Assembly: GCA_033558025.1 (NCBI GenBank)
Contig: JAUCEF010000003.1
Span: 744,001-808,000, forward strand
Length of the DNA: 64,000 nucleotides
Direction: 5' to 3'
Origin: Phytophthora sp. 'mugwort'
Taxonomy: Eukaryota > Oomycota > Peronosporomycetes > Peronosporales > Peronosporaceae
The notes beneath the pieces were generated by a model that saw only the letters and a program-made list of their open reading frames with translations, did not search any database and had not been told where the DNA came from. A program made the translations under genes and the position numbers. Positions 41,235-52,029 of this stretch are shown piece after piece. Positions within the stretch are counted from its first letter, which is position 1. Each line of letters opens with the position of its first letter.

Positions 41235-42360
41235 TCAAACGTGGAAACGAGCTTTGAAAAGCTCGCATTCCCCATTCAGCAGACTGGCGTGCCGACGTGG
41301 CCTGGCGCAATAAATAATATCCGCGGCAGTAGCGGACACACCAAGGTAGTCTTGATTGACTTCACCAAAAATGGATAATCCCTGCCGCAAATGCAGAGTC
41401 AACCACGCACTTGGCCCCGCTTCTGTCGTATAGACTCTGTAGGTTTGAGTAGATCGTAGCCTTCTCAGCAGTTTGTGAATCATACCTTGACCCCGGAGCG
41501 TTCAAACCGCAGGCAACGATCGTTCCATCGGGAACAAACACCATGACGTTGCCAACGTTCCATCGGGAACAAACACCATGACGTTGCCAACGAAGTTGTC
41601 TTGTTTCCATCCTTTAAAAAGCATGTTTTGCATCACACAGTCCCCACTCTGTTGCATATACAGCTTCAACCCATCCATCATCGCGCACACATCCTTGAAA
41701 ACAGAATGCTTTCGTAAGAAAGCTTGCTCGTAGCGTTCTACTTGTGCTTGGGAGGAAGTTTCACAGCAGCATTGGCATCATTGTCTAAGACGCTAAGTAG
41801 GATTCCTGCGCCCGAATCGAAGAAGAGCGTTCCAACGCTGCTGGTAACACCAAAAATCATGAACAACGCAAATGTAGCCCTCTTGTTCTTGTCCATGCTG
41901 AAGTAAGCGCTAGGCTCTGAGTAGCATCGAGTTAGCGCGGTCGCACGCGCTCGTCCTCCTTTCGAAGCTTAATAGCATATCCACTCTTACTGTACGGCGT
42001 GTAGTCGTTGTATATCTTCTCGTAGACCCTCAGAACCTATCGGAATGTCTTATGATCTAGGCCTGTGAGTGTGATAAGCGCCGATTCTAAGCCTGATCCG
42101 AACAGCACAGCAAAAGCAGAAGTGCTCGGGGCGTGAAAGGCGATGCGGTCAACGCGGCAATCACGAAGGCGGCGCTGGCATCGGGACCGTCTGCTCTGGA
42201 AACCCTCCTTGCGACGACCACGAGCTTGGTCTTTTAACAGGACTAGCAGAAGCGGGATTAGTATGGTGATCCTCTTCGGCTTTCTCGGCCAGTGAGCGAG
42301 AGATCAGATAATTTTGCGCAGCACAAATTGGGATCATGTTTTCAATGCTCAATGGTTTGT
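41235..42360 (-). pseudogene. PIF/Harbinger DDE transposase, disabled
   Basis: From the upstream side: S-T-S-A-F-A-V-L-F-G-S-G-L-E-S-A-L-I and H-K-T-F-R, then Y-N-D-Y-T-P-Y-S-K-S-G-Y (about 41990-42110). Next Q-V-E-R-Y-E-Q-A-F-L-R-K-H (about 41730), then the nuclease: A-M-M-D-G-L-K-L-Y-M-Q (first Asp), D-N-F-V-G-N-V-M-V-F-V-P-D-G-T, L-N-A-P-G-S-R-Y-D-S-Q (second Asp) and K-C-V-V-D-S-A-F-A. This is the DDE_Tnp_4 type. A 35-bp tandem duplication (41521-41590) inside the coding part shifts the frame, and other breaks exist upstream. Confidence 0.87.
41521..41590 (-). repeat. 35-bp tandem duplication inside the Harbinger transposase
   Basis: The unit starting cgttccatcgggaacaaaca occurs at 41521 and again at 41556 without a mismatch. 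The length is not a multiple of three, so it shifts the reading frame. Confidence 0.93.
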
Positions 42361-42428
42361 TCCGACTAAAACTGACACCATTTATGCACGTTTTTGTGCT
42401 GACCAAAAAGAGTTTTCCAGAGCGGCTC

Positions 42429-43030
42429 AATATCGCCCAGCCAGGCAAGAATAGAAACGCCGAGGAGATCGCCAAATATCGCTTCAACAGCACCTTGGCA
42501 ATACGCCACTGCATTCGTCGCGCCCATGGGCACCCGAGTCGGAGTGTAAATCCCGCGGTGTGCGACAAATGAGTAAAGCAGGGGCAACTACCAGTAGTCC
42601 CTATATCAGTCCAGCATGGAGAACATCTTCGGCCCCTTCGGCCCTTCGCCCACTCGAGCTCGCCGAGTATGACGTCCAGAACGGGCATGGGCCACGGCAT
42701 AGGCTCTATGCGCTAATTTACACCACAGGTATTGATCGTTATCCGTGGACCTGCCGTGGGGTCCACATCCTGTTCTTTCTTCCTCACGATCATCGGAGCC
42801 GACGCCCAAAACTGCGGGGGTTCTTGTAGATAAGTTCATATTTGAACAGAATAGCCGTGTGCCTGTCGAGGAATGCACGGTCATTGGGTGGGAAGCGTCT
42901 AGGTTGCGCCCAGATTGACGCGCCCCTTACTTTAGTCGGGCCTTCATTGGGGCGACCTGCACGGGTTGGGTCATGCTCAAACTCAACGCAGAAATTTGTC
43001 GGCACGGACATGATGCAACGCAGCTTCGCA
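42429..43030 (-). pseudogene. Reverse transcriptase, N-terminal half, of the third Gypsy element
   Basis: Minus-strand frames give R-A-F-L-D-R-H-T-A-I-L-F-K-Y-E-L-I-Y-K-N near 42850. Then come P-M-P-W-P-M-P-V-L-D-V-I-L and, in 42366-42587, G-I-Y-T-P-T-R-V-P-M-G-A-T-N-A-V-A-Y-C-Q and I-L-A-W-L-G-D-I. The last is the catalytic box, where one Asp codon (42435-42437) now encodes Gly. The frame then runs directly into the Harbinger terminal repeat. Frameshifts separate the segments. Confidence 0.87.
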
Positions 43031-43410
43031 GTCCCGTTGAATGTAGCCCTAGCTCTGCGACGACCCGTGTATTCTCCTCAAATAGAAATGACCTCATGAC
43101 CTCGGTTATGTTCGTCAGCCACACGGCGGGAAACACCGTCCGTGTCTCGAGTCGCCCCCATCATCTTCCGCATCGCTGGCCGCCATGTCCTTCCGCGCCG
43201 GAAGCTGCAGCCGGCATATTCCCTGCCGCTGCGACGGTTCTGTCTCATTTCAGAAAGTGGGGCCTCCTAGTCCCCACTCCTGTTTAGTACTTCGGGCCTC
43301 AGACAATAGCCTATCGGCCGAGTAACCGAGGATCATGATGATGGACCTTCCCGCCGTCAGGTCCAGAGCAAGTGCTTTTCCTTCAACGTAACAAGCAAGA
43401 TTTCGGAGCG

Positions 43411-43731
43411 TCAAAGAGCCGGCCGATGTAGTGAGGATGACTTCCTTGACGTAGCAACGCGGGACACGTCCACATCTCGCCCACCAACTGGGTTTAATTT
43501 TATCCCGACGACATGGCTGATCTCCACACTCCTTCCAGACTGGGCATGAGCCTCGGGGACACCTCGCGTTACAAGCGAAGTGTCAGCACCCGTGCCAAGA
43601 AGGGCCTTGACCGGGATTCCGTCGACGGCGGCCGACATCATTCCTTCATCGTCTTCTGGCAAAGCACTCCGCACTACCACGTCGAACTGTCGCATGCTAG
43701 CCCTTCGCGCATCGTTGCGATGCCCCCGCAT
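43411..43731 (-). pseudogene. Aspartic protease of the third Gypsy element, catalytic Asp replaced
   Basis: The frame reads A-A-V-D-G-I-P-V-K-A-L-L-G-T-G-A-D-T-S-L-V, clearly the retropepsin active-site region, where the family has L-L-D-T/S-G-A. The codon at 43594-43596 encodes Gly instead of the catalytic Asp, a single A-to-G change on the coding strand. Retropepsin would process the polyprotein; this one cannot be active. Confidence 0.8.
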
Positions 43732-43738
43732 TGACCAG

Positions 43739-44370
43739 ATTAGTTAGGCAGATTCTTCAGGCTCACAGCGAGACTCTCGGACTAGTTAATCTGTTGCCCG
43801 ATACTTAAGGCACGCGCCTCGTTCGTTGCTCGTGCCGGAACCGGAGGGACTTGCGTCTTGCGCAAGCCTGACGACACGTCCGCTTCGGGCCGACTGGCCA
43901 CTGCCGCCGTTGTTCCGACAGTTGTTGATATCGGTGCCGCTGGTGCTGCCCCACCATTACCGCCTCCAGCACCCTCGATGCTACGACCGCCACTGTTCCA
44001 CGACGCCAGGTTTGGTGTTGATTCTACCCGCGTTCCCGGTGGCAGCATGCATCGTGTGCTCCCATGTCATAAACTCCCTCATGAGCTTGGTCACCCACGT
44101 ACAGAACGGGACGATCGCGTTGTTGATGGTCTTGTTCTGCAGCGTGATCTTGATAGTGATGAATGTTTTAAAACTGGGCGGAGCCAACGCACCCGCAAGG
44201 TATTGACGAGGCGGCGCTGTTCAAGCACGAATACAACGTCCGTCAGGTTGAACTCATCCAAAATAGCTTCCATATCAGCCTGCGAATTCATCATTCTGCT
44301 TTCTGACTCCGGTCAGTGCGTCTCCATCGGTAGCTTCTTCATCGTCCTATCGCCTGTCGCGTATTTTTAG
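43739..44370 (-). pseudogene. Gag-like region of the third Gypsy element
   Basis: Two minus-strand frames. 44091-44294 reads M-N-S-Q-A-D-M-E-A-I-L-D-E-F-N-L-T-D; 43782-44048 is Pro/Ala/Gly/Thr-rich with P-P-V-P-A-R-A-T-N-E-A-R. No zinc knuckle is visible. The assignment rests mainly on position upstream of the protease, so it is less certain than the pol parts. Confidence 0.5.
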
Positions 44371-45124
44371 CGTCGGTGTTGCATGTTCCGCCCAGCAAAC
44401 AATAGAGACCGCGGTAGACCTGGAGCGGCCGGGTTATAGACGTCCTCTCGACAGCGAGAGTTACGGAATCAGAGTAAAATGTTTTCTGACCTAACTGATT
44501 CTTGGAATCAGAAGATGCGGACTACATTCGGTGTTTCACGAAATGGATGATAAGCATTCATCCTATTGTGAATTTTCGCACTCGTCAGGTAATATATTTG
44601 GTCGTTATGGGTGCCGGAGGCATTAAGGGTGCTACAACTCTGTCGTCTTGTCGTTTCTTATGGCACTCTAACGCCATTCACTTTTAGATTGTCAATTATT
44701 TGTTTTCAGTTTAAGGATCCCCAAGTTTTGAGGAATTGGGTGCCTTTCTAGATCCATTTGAAGTTGGTGGCCCTATTTCGTAAGAATTGAGCAGGCAGCT
44801 ATATTGTATGGCTTCTAGCCAGAGACTACGCGGTAGAAACTCAAGTTCTCGTCCACCCGTTGCCATATCACGATAGTAAGCTTTGGAGTGCCAGTCAAAA
44901 CAATTTCAGCACCCAAGATTCAACGAATAGTAAGCCAAAATGAAGGCTATCACTGTGAGTCCCTCCATTTGCGGAGGACAGGAGACGGTTTATGCCAGCC
45001 AGCTGATTGTTTGTCATCGCCATAATTAAAACCTGTGGTCGCGATGTGGAACGAGAAAGTATTGACCTGACCGAAGACAAAGAATGGTAGAATGCAGTAA
45101 GAAAAGATGTGAGCTACTCTGGTA
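44371..45124. other. 0.75 kb, expected position of the 5' LTR of the third Gypsy, none recognised
   Basis: No TG...CA pair with inverted ends was found by eye and no partner copy exists in the window for comparison. Small frames only. Confidence 0.45.
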
Positions 45125-45320
45125 TGCTGAAAAATCTCGGTAAAAGGCTCTTCTTGGAACTAGCTGCAGCTGCTGTCAAGGAGGCCAATGGGGAGTACGA
45201 CCAGATGAGATCAACTATGTGCGAAAAGGTATGATGCAGTGCGGCTTATCACTTAGTAACTGAACGTACGACGCAGTTGTCGGACATTTACAGGAAATCA
45301 TAAAGAACACAACCGATAAC
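45125..45320 (+). pseudogene. C-terminal fragment of a pogo-like transposase
   Basis: Plus strand L-G-K-R-L-F-L-E-L-A-A-A-A-V-K-E-A-N-G, then M-M-Q-C-G-L-S-L-S and, in a shifted frame, V-G-H-L-Q-E-I-I-K. The order matches the post-catalytic tail of the relic at 46.3-46.96 kb (family compared by eye). It is too short to define an element. Confidence 0.5.
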
Positions 45321-46296
45321 GCTAATTAGTCGTGCTTCGTCTGTAGTATACCAAAAATGGTGTTTTCTACAGGGAGTATTACTTAATTTAGTAATGCACC
45401 AAAAATAGTCATGCCTTGCCCGGCTCACTACTCAATCTCAATTCTAGCAAACACACACGCAACACAAACACGAGTGACGACAGAAGGTGCCTCCAGCACG
45501 TTGCCACAGTGGCGGACAGATAGAAGTGCGTGCAGTGAATGGTATGCAACGTGTTAGATAACGGTGAGGGAGGGGGTCTTCTGGCGTGCGGTTAGCCACT
45601 ATCCTTCCCTTTTGCGAGCAGTGGATCGCCAAATTAACATGGAAAAGCGTTCACCGCTGCAATCGGCGCAGGAGGATGAGAGCACGCACAAGTACGCCAG
45701 GTTGGCCATGGGGGTGGGGAGGGGGGGGGTTGTCCCCAGCTCGTTAAGGCTCCCGGTGGCCGTAGCCTCAAGCTCTATGCTCACCGGGATCGATTGTACC
45801 CCCGCTACTTCGCGAGTACGAGCGTCTTCGCGGGCTTGAAGCTCTCCTCGCGGCTTCCCATCGGCATGGCTACAACGGTGATCGAGGACAGCCCCCATCC
45901 CCTATTCAATAAAACCTATCGGTTTGATGGTAGGATTGTAGGTATTTTGTTCCTCCACGGGGTATACAAGCCTTCACCTTCCGTTATAACGTTTTCTATC
46001 GGGAGCTAAAGAGCAAAAAGCAAGTCAGCGGGGCAATAATGACCCAGATTGAGCAGTCTGTGGCTCACCCTGAAGGGTGTTATTCAACGACGGAGAGCTG
46101 GACCCCTCTCAGTAATTCGACATGACGAGGAGTCTTTTGTAATCGATCTCGACGAACGATGAAAACGCTAGACTTTCTAAGGCTGGCAAGATCAAGTACC
46201 ACAGGATTGTGTAATGTATTGCAATGTTTTTCGTACTTAAGGTTAACCCGTACTGATGCTAATCCTCTGACAACCTATTAACTCATTAATTTAGTC
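45321..46296. other. 1 kb without a recognised gene; G-rich tract at about 45712-45729
   Basis: The plus strand has an open run (45794-46009) with no domain. The tract gggggtggggaggggggggg lies near 45712-45729. Nothing else is supported. Confidence 0.45.
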
Positions 46297-46960
46297 GTGA
46301 AGGAAATACGATGTACGTGCTCGGATGCAAAGCTCCTTTGTCCAGTATTGATTAACAAAAAAGAGAGAAGTCGAGTTATCCTGTTCAGGGTCTCCATGGT
46401 AACGATGAAGGCGCTGCTACCGTTTGTCGCCAAGAGCGTTCATCAGCAGCAAGTTGATGCTGGAGTGGCTGCAAGGAGTCCGCTGCTGGGGACCCGGATC
46501 CTTCTCTGAAGAGCGCCATCTTTGGATGGACAAGGCCAGCGGCCATTCGGGCGAGGTGGCGCACTCCTCCGCTGGGCAGCTACGGATTCGCGTCTACTTT
46601 TTCCATCCTAATACTACTGGTTTTTTTGTGCAGCCTGCTGATAGGTTCCCAATACAGCGGATTAAAGTGCACTGACGGAATTCGTGCGAGAAGAGAAAAT
46701 ATACAAGCTATTGTATTTCATGCGGTGAGTGGATTGAAAAGGCGCCGGGCTCGCTGGCGAACCCCGACAATTTTTTTTATCTCGAAACAGGTGCGGTATG
46801 CATTCGGCTCGTTAACACAGAGACCGACAAGGTGGGGAGAAATTGGGCAAAGAAGTTCATGTTACTGCGCGGCCTGAACGTCAGTAGCGACAGGCAGCGG
46901 AAAGATGAGCAGTTAAGCAAGCCAATGGAATTGTACACACTAAATTACACCGGATTTTCC
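46297..46960 (+). pseudogene. pogo-like transposase relic
   Basis: The plus-strand frame at 46424-46675 reads S-S-K-L-M-L-E-W-L-Q, then E-E-R-H-L-W-M-D-K-A-S-G-H-S-G-E (second catalytic Asp region) and F-F-H-P-N-T-T-G-F-F-V-Q-P-A-D-R-F-P-I. A further frame (46740-46940) continues with S-L-A-N-P-D-N-F-F and C-I-R-L-V-N-T. The first catalytic Asp and DNA-binding part are not seen. Several frame changes occur. Similar to the piece at 45.1 kb. Confidence 0.75.
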
Positions 46961-47616
46961 AACCTATTCAATCGTGTGTTTCCTGTGTCCTCGGCAGGTA
47001 TCGCTTCCCACGCGGCAGCTCGAGCCCCTTTGACCAGCCAATAATATTCACCGAGCCAATCTCCCAACCTCGCCGTGGCCACGACGTAAAATTTAGATAG
47101 CTAAATACATACATCAAGGTCCTGTGGAATACCATATTTATGTGATTCCAGAAATATAAACTATTGGAATATCAGACTAATTACTGTAATCACTGTAAGT
47201 TAGGACTTGTAAGAAAAATTGTTTAAGCCAAATTAGAGATTGCTGACTTTATCCCTCCACGAAAGCCAGCAACGTCGTTGCACACATTGCGAAGAGTAGA
47301 GCGGGCGCGTCAGAGCTAATTGCTGTCTTCCAATTAAATCCGTGGAAAATGTAGCGATCCTTGCTATCTTGTTGTGGATGCTGTAGATCTTGTACTGCTT
47401 GCCATACGACTCACGATTAAATCTCGAAGACGGTTGCGTGTTAAATTGGAATCCTGATCCGTGACTGGTCATCTCTTCGTCATCACCATAGTCGTCACCA
47501 GCGTGGTCATTGTCGCCGCTTCACCGTCGTGCACCAGTTGATCATCTTTGCTGAAGCCAGCGCCGGGCAGCCTATGCCGCGCGGTAAATCGTCACCGTCC
47601 GTACAGGCATCGACGA
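46961..47616. other. 0.65 kb without a recognised gene
   Basis: AT-rich between 47090 and 47230; no coding family or repeat seen. It may contain the 3' end of the MULE, whose ends were not found. Confidence 0.4.
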
Positions 47617-49219
47617 CTAGGCCGGGTTCGTTACCATGCTTACTGCCGGAAGATATGTCGCTCTCAGTGACAGGGCGGCAAGCTTCGTGGACGCGCTGGT
47701 CTTGGCGGGCGTCAGCGGCGCGGTGAACGCCTTGGACGTCATCGGCCTGGTGAGCGTCAGCGCGCTGGTGTTGCTGGGCGTCAGCAACGGGGCGGGCATC
47801 TTGGGCGCCGGCAGCCTGGAGCGCTTCGTGGGTACCAGCGTTCTTCCTGAGAAGAAATATCTGAACTGAAGGACGCCGTCATCACGCACCATTAAAACCA
47901 TTTTATTTGTCAAAACCTGACCTAGCACTCGCTGCCACGTGGAGGTCTCGATGATCTCCAGATTGCTGCTGCTGCAGCTCGGTTTATGAACCTGGTGCGA
48001 GTGTTGCTTCTACAGTGTGTGGCGCAAATGTTTTGAGTGTGTTTGGTGTTTTGTCGGTCGGCCATGAATCGCTTGGTAGCAGCTTGGTTCGACGAGCGAG
48101 TTTCCTCGAAATTCTTCTTGGCCACATGAAAGTAGCACATCAGAAACACAAGTTGGTTGTCTGGTGCAAATACTTCTTGCACAGCATTCCACTTGGTTGA
48201 GTCCGCACCGCCCGTGACGTATCGCACACGCAAGGTTTCCCAGTGACAGCCCCATATAACCGCCTAAGCAATGACAGTACCTCCGCGTGCTGCTGTTGGG
48301 ACACGATAACAACAAAGCAGGTGGAAGCTCCTCGCACGAACTGAGATTCCCACCACCACGACAGGATACGCCACCTGCGTCAGCTTGTACGTCACATCAA
48401 CGTAAATTACAAATGATCGTGGGTCACGGTCGGCACTACGGAGCAGCTTCTTCGAGGTGATTTCGACGATGAAGAGGTCGCGGTCACTATCATTCCCAGT
48501 CACGGTTCCCTCGTATCAGTCCTCGACGTAAAGATAAACGTAGCCGCTTCATCCTCTTCTTCAGGAAAGACCGACTGTCTAATTTTCCTTTGCACCGCGT
48601 AAACGACGTCACTTCCTGCAAGTTTCCAGGTGACGTAGTAGTGAGCGAAGCGGTGCACAGTACTAAGATATGGCACTGTCATCTCGACGAGATCGAAGCG
48701 CTGAAGAAGCGGCACCCACATCTGCTTCGGCTTAAGGCCGTGGCCCGTCCAATCGCGGACAGCTTTCTTCACCGCGGGAGTTAAAACGGGGCGGCAAGGT
48801 GCACGAGCTGGTGTCAAATGGTTGTATGTCACTGCCATCGTCACAAGACTGCTGTGCTGGCACGTCACGATTCGCGCTCGCCATGGACACTTGATGTCGA
48901 TTAACACGACGCATGCCTTACAAACGCAACGCAACTGCTGCACTCGCATGAAATGAGGAGCTGGGGTCATGCAAACGTAGCACGGCGCGAGATCACATTT
49001 CGCAATCTGGTACTTCGTGAACTCTGCCGTGAGATTGTCGGCATCTCGCGGAGGCATCGCTGACGCGATAAGGTGCCAAGGTAGACTGGAACGGCGAGCG
49101 TAGCCGGAATTGGGGTGTTTGGTGACGTTGCTCTTGTTCGTATTGGGCAGGTTCGAAAGTGAGTGGCTAAGGCGTGTGTGTGTGGAGGGGGGGGGACAGG
49201 TAACACGTGCCGTTTTCAT
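47617..49219 (-). pseudogene. Mutator-like (MULE) transposase
   Basis: From the methionine at 49219 a 239-residue frame holds a zinc-binding-like start (R-C-V-C-K-A-C ... C-P-W-R-A-R-I-V-T-C). A helix-rich DNA-binding part follows (V-K-K-A-V-R-D-W-T-G-H-G-L-K-P-K-Q). The nuclease follows in the next frame (48264-48503): D-P-R-S-F-V-I-Y-V-D-V-T-Y-K-L (catalytic Asp) and Y-P-V-V-V-V-G-I-S-V-R-A-R-S-F. Then 47922-48233 has Y-V-T-G-G-A-D-S-T-K-W-N-A-V and L-M-C-Y-F-H-V-A-K-K-N-F-E-E. A Pro/Ala/Thr-rich tail runs to 47617. Frameshifts near 48500 and 48250 disable it. MULE enzymes move elements with long inverted ends; none was recognised here. It shares no sequence with the other transposases. Confidence 0.85.
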
Positions 49220-49435
49220 TGGCTGAAAATTGATTAGACAAAGTGTGGACCACTTGTTGGCACGTCGTAAGTGCGACTGGGCTAAAATGGGTGGTTTGCA
49301 GCAATTCTACAGTGCCTGTATCGCATTTCGCATGTAAAGAGCTACCCCCCATGTCATAGGTTTAGGAAACAGTCCCATCGCTACCCAAAAAAAACTGTAA
49401 GACAAAACATTTGAGCAAATACACCTATTTTTATT

Positions 49436-50330
49436 CATACGACAGATTCGTCTACTTGTCGCTAAACTCGAAGTCTTGGTCTTCGCCTACGGCGGGGCCT
49501 TCTAGCAGAGATAGGTTCTCCAAGTCCGCAATTAGGTCTGCAGATGCATGCAGTTTGGGCTTGGCAGCAGCCCACTGGCACGAAACCTGTTCGAAATTGT
49601 GTCCGTAGGTAGCTGGTTTAATGACTGCATCACTCAGTCACATTTTGGTTTTTTGCGCGATCAGGATTCTTCAGCTTGAACACCTTGCCTGGTGCTCGTG
49701 GCGCTCTTATTTGTGCCTGCATGTCTGCTGCCAGCGCTCTCGAAGCCTATTCTCGAGCGGGAAATTCCGCACGACGTCCGCAGGCTGCGAGACAGATGTA
49801 GCGTCGGGCGGAACTTTCGAAGCACAATGCTGATTGACGTGGCATATGCGGTGACCTTCTCCGTCCAATGCCCACTAAAATCGTCCCACAAGAGGAGGAT
49901 CGGCTCTTGGGGGATGCGGCTAGCAAAGTGATACTTCAGAAATGCAACGGATAACGTTTCATTCCAGCAGCCTAAAATATTAGTTTGTATCAGTTATAGT
50001 TAACTTCAACCGACAATATATTAGCTCAGCAAATACACCTTAAGAATTACCGTAAACTTAAGCCCGGTGGATTGTCGAGTACGGTGCACGACCTGCCACT
50101 TTCGGTAGCCAAAACCATAGCGCCGTAGGTTGTTCTTTTCTTGAATCATTGAGTCGTTTGATGGCTTCACTTTAAACACGACAAACGGCTTACAGCGATT
50201 GTCATCGTTGTGACCCAGCAGCATCACGGTTGCGCACGCCCCGCCGCATTTCACCCACACAGTCTTTTGGCCACGTTTTTTTCAGCGTTTTTTTGGCTAC
50301 GTAATCGAAGAACACCGCTGCATGTAATAA
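49436..50330 (-). pseudogene. pogo-like transposase relic with a spliceosomal intron
   Basis: Minus strand: A-V-F-F-D-Y-V-A-K-K-T-L-K-K (about 50300), W-V-K-C-G-G-A-C-A-T-V-M-L-L-G-H-N-D, K-P-F-V-V-F-K, then an intron, then L-S-V-A-F-L-K-Y-H-F-A-S-R, P-I-L-L-L-W-D-D-F-S-G-H-W-T (second Asp, about 49880). In a shifted frame V-P-P-D-A-T-S-V-S-Q-P-A-D follows. The N-terminal part is lost. Removal of 49972-50038 restores the family's reading, so the intron is functional-looking even though later frameshifts disable the gene. Confidence 0.78.
49972..50038 (-). other. Predicted 67-bp intron in the pogo-like relic
   Basis: Begins GTGTATTTGC and ends CTAATATTTTAG on the minus strand, with a CTAAT branch-like motif. 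Exon ends join K-F-T-V-I-L-K to G-C-W-N-E-T-L-S. Confidence 0.65.
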
Positions 50331-52029
50331 AACTCAGAGCCAAATAGAGGTGTTACTTGCGCATTAATTTCAATGAAATGCAGTTAAATGATATAATCGG
50401 TTTTATCGGTGTTATACACGTGTTTTATTCCGAGGTCGCGAACTGTCGCCTCCGCCAGTTTAGCCAAATCGATCATATTGATGCTGGCGGGGCCGAATTG
50501 GCTCTATCGCATAGGACAACGCAGACTGAACTTGAAGCGACGCTTACAGCCCACCATCATTTGTTGTCCCCGACAGGATCGTCCCCACGCCCGCGCAGCG
50601 CACCTTCTTATGGCCGCCCATACCTTCATTAGAGCAGCCTCCAAGGTGGCACGACTGCGTGCCCAGCGGTAGATGATCCAGCGTTTGGGTTGTCAGAGGA
50701 GGCAAGGTTAGGATATAAGTGCGATTTTGTGCCTCGCATCTGTGCACCGTTCGCTGGATAGTCTATAACAGCATGCTTTTTATGAACAGACTCTGAGGTG
50801 ACCATAAACTGGTGGACATGTCGGCCTGCGCCACCGTGGCTTGATCTTCCCTTCGGGCCCGGCTGCATCATTGAAACTGGTGGCTCAGTGGCTCACCTTT
50901 TGTGTAAAATTACCGGTATCCTGGTAAAATGTATGTGTGGCTACGATTTCTCCGAGTTTAAAGAATGTCATCGATTGGTTGATAATAGGGTGTGGCTCTT
51001 AACCAGCTGCAGCTCTCTGCGTTGCTCTCTATATTGTAGGAGTTGCAGCTGGTTAAGAGCCGCTTTAGAGTCTTCATGCGAAATGCGGTAGTGCTTTCAC
51101 GGTGCACGCAGTACAGTTTAGGTGTTTTGTATAAAATTACCAGTGAAAATATTGTCCAGTTTCTTCAATTTGTCCGGCCAATAGGCGAGCTTAAACGATG
51201 AACAGAATGAGATTAGGGTTGTGTTATTCAACGCGCCGGACTCCGTTAACTCCTTTAAACCGGCCGATTTGAAAATATCTTAGCGAGCATATGCAGCCTA
51301 ATTTGACTTGACTTTTGCATACTTTTTCTGATCCAGAAAAAGATAACATAACATATGGCGATATAAACCGGGCCAAAGTTCATGTTTGGCTGCATTTTTC
51401 GTCATCATCTTGAAATACTACCTAAACTGCGCAATGCCTGATAATTACGTGATCAAGATCGCATCGCATGGCTATACACCCACAGGCGCGACCAACGGCT
51501 GGTTCAATTGTAGAAAAATCATCATTCCAAAATTTAGACAAAACGGAAGGCTAACAAAATCTAGTACACTAATTTGAAGAAAAACAAGGCGGGATCCTTC
51601 TGGGCAATCAAGTACGCGTGACTCTGTCAATTCTAAATCTAAGTTGTTGAAAAACCTGCCAAGATGTACCCTGGCTGCGAAAATGTAAATGCAAAAAGCC
51701 TGGACACAGGACTTGCATTTCGAAGCAATAAAGCGGCAAACACATGATGCATACGCGTGGATCGCTAGCACTTACGGAACCGAAATCAAAGTAACGAAGC
51801 AGGACGGTGTATATATACAGCTTAAACCAAGTCACTAACCTGGATGTGCAAACAGTTAATCTGTTGTCGATCTCTGACGTTTGCGCGACTCATTTGAGGG
51901 CGACAGCATACGAATACGGTGCTCCTGGTTTGAAATCCGCAGTTTGCCATGTCTCCATTCCTTTGTGTCAGACATCGAAGCAAGTCATCATCGCACCTCG
52001 GATGATGTGGCGAGGACTAATGCACAAGT
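50331..52029. other. 1.7 kb without a recognised gene
   Basis: Small frames only on both strands. It contains the 18-bp inverted repeat at 50994-51061. The last 200 bp before 52030 may hold the end of the PiggyBac relic. Confidence 0.45.
50994..51061. repeat. Perfect 18-bp inverted repeat with 32-bp loop
   Basis: GGCTCTTAACCAGCTGCA (50994-51011) pairs exactly with 51044-51061. It is the longest perfect short-loop hairpin noticed in the window. Confidence 0.88.

Larger units (their letters stand above)
39713..42428. mobile_element. PIF/Harbinger DNA transposon, 2716 bp, both ends present
   Basis: Left end GGGCTGCTCCGGAAAAC (39713-39729); the right end (42412-42428) is its inverted copy at 14 of 17 positions. 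Each end is followed inside by a similar CTCTTTTGGTC-like block. AAT flanks both sides (39710-39712 and 42429-42431), a 3-bp target duplication typical of this superfamily. It carries a Myb/SANT-like gene (plus) and a DDE transposase gene (minus), convergent, which is the superfamily's two-gene plan. Both genes are broken. Confidence 0.93.
38465..44370 (-). mobile_element. Third Ty3/Gypsy element, truncated and split by a Harbinger insertion
   Basis: On the minus strand: gag-like part (43739-44370), protease (43411-43731), RT first half (42429-43030), then a 2716-bp DNA transposon, then RT second half and RNase H (38880-39709) and the start of integrase (38465-38880). Removing the insertion and one AAT joins the two RT halves in frame at the catalytic motif. 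No LTR was found at either edge; the integrase core and 3' end are lost. Confidence 0.9.

Noticed and set aside
47529..47869. Hydrophobic plus-strand frame as a membrane protein
   Set aside because: It is antisense to the Pro/Ala/Thr-rich tail of the MULE transposase, which explains the Val/Leu/Gly pattern.
49317..51090. CGCATTTCGCATG near 49325 and its inverted copy near 51075 as ends of one element
   Set aside because: Only 13 bp match and the flanks diverge at once; no target duplication.
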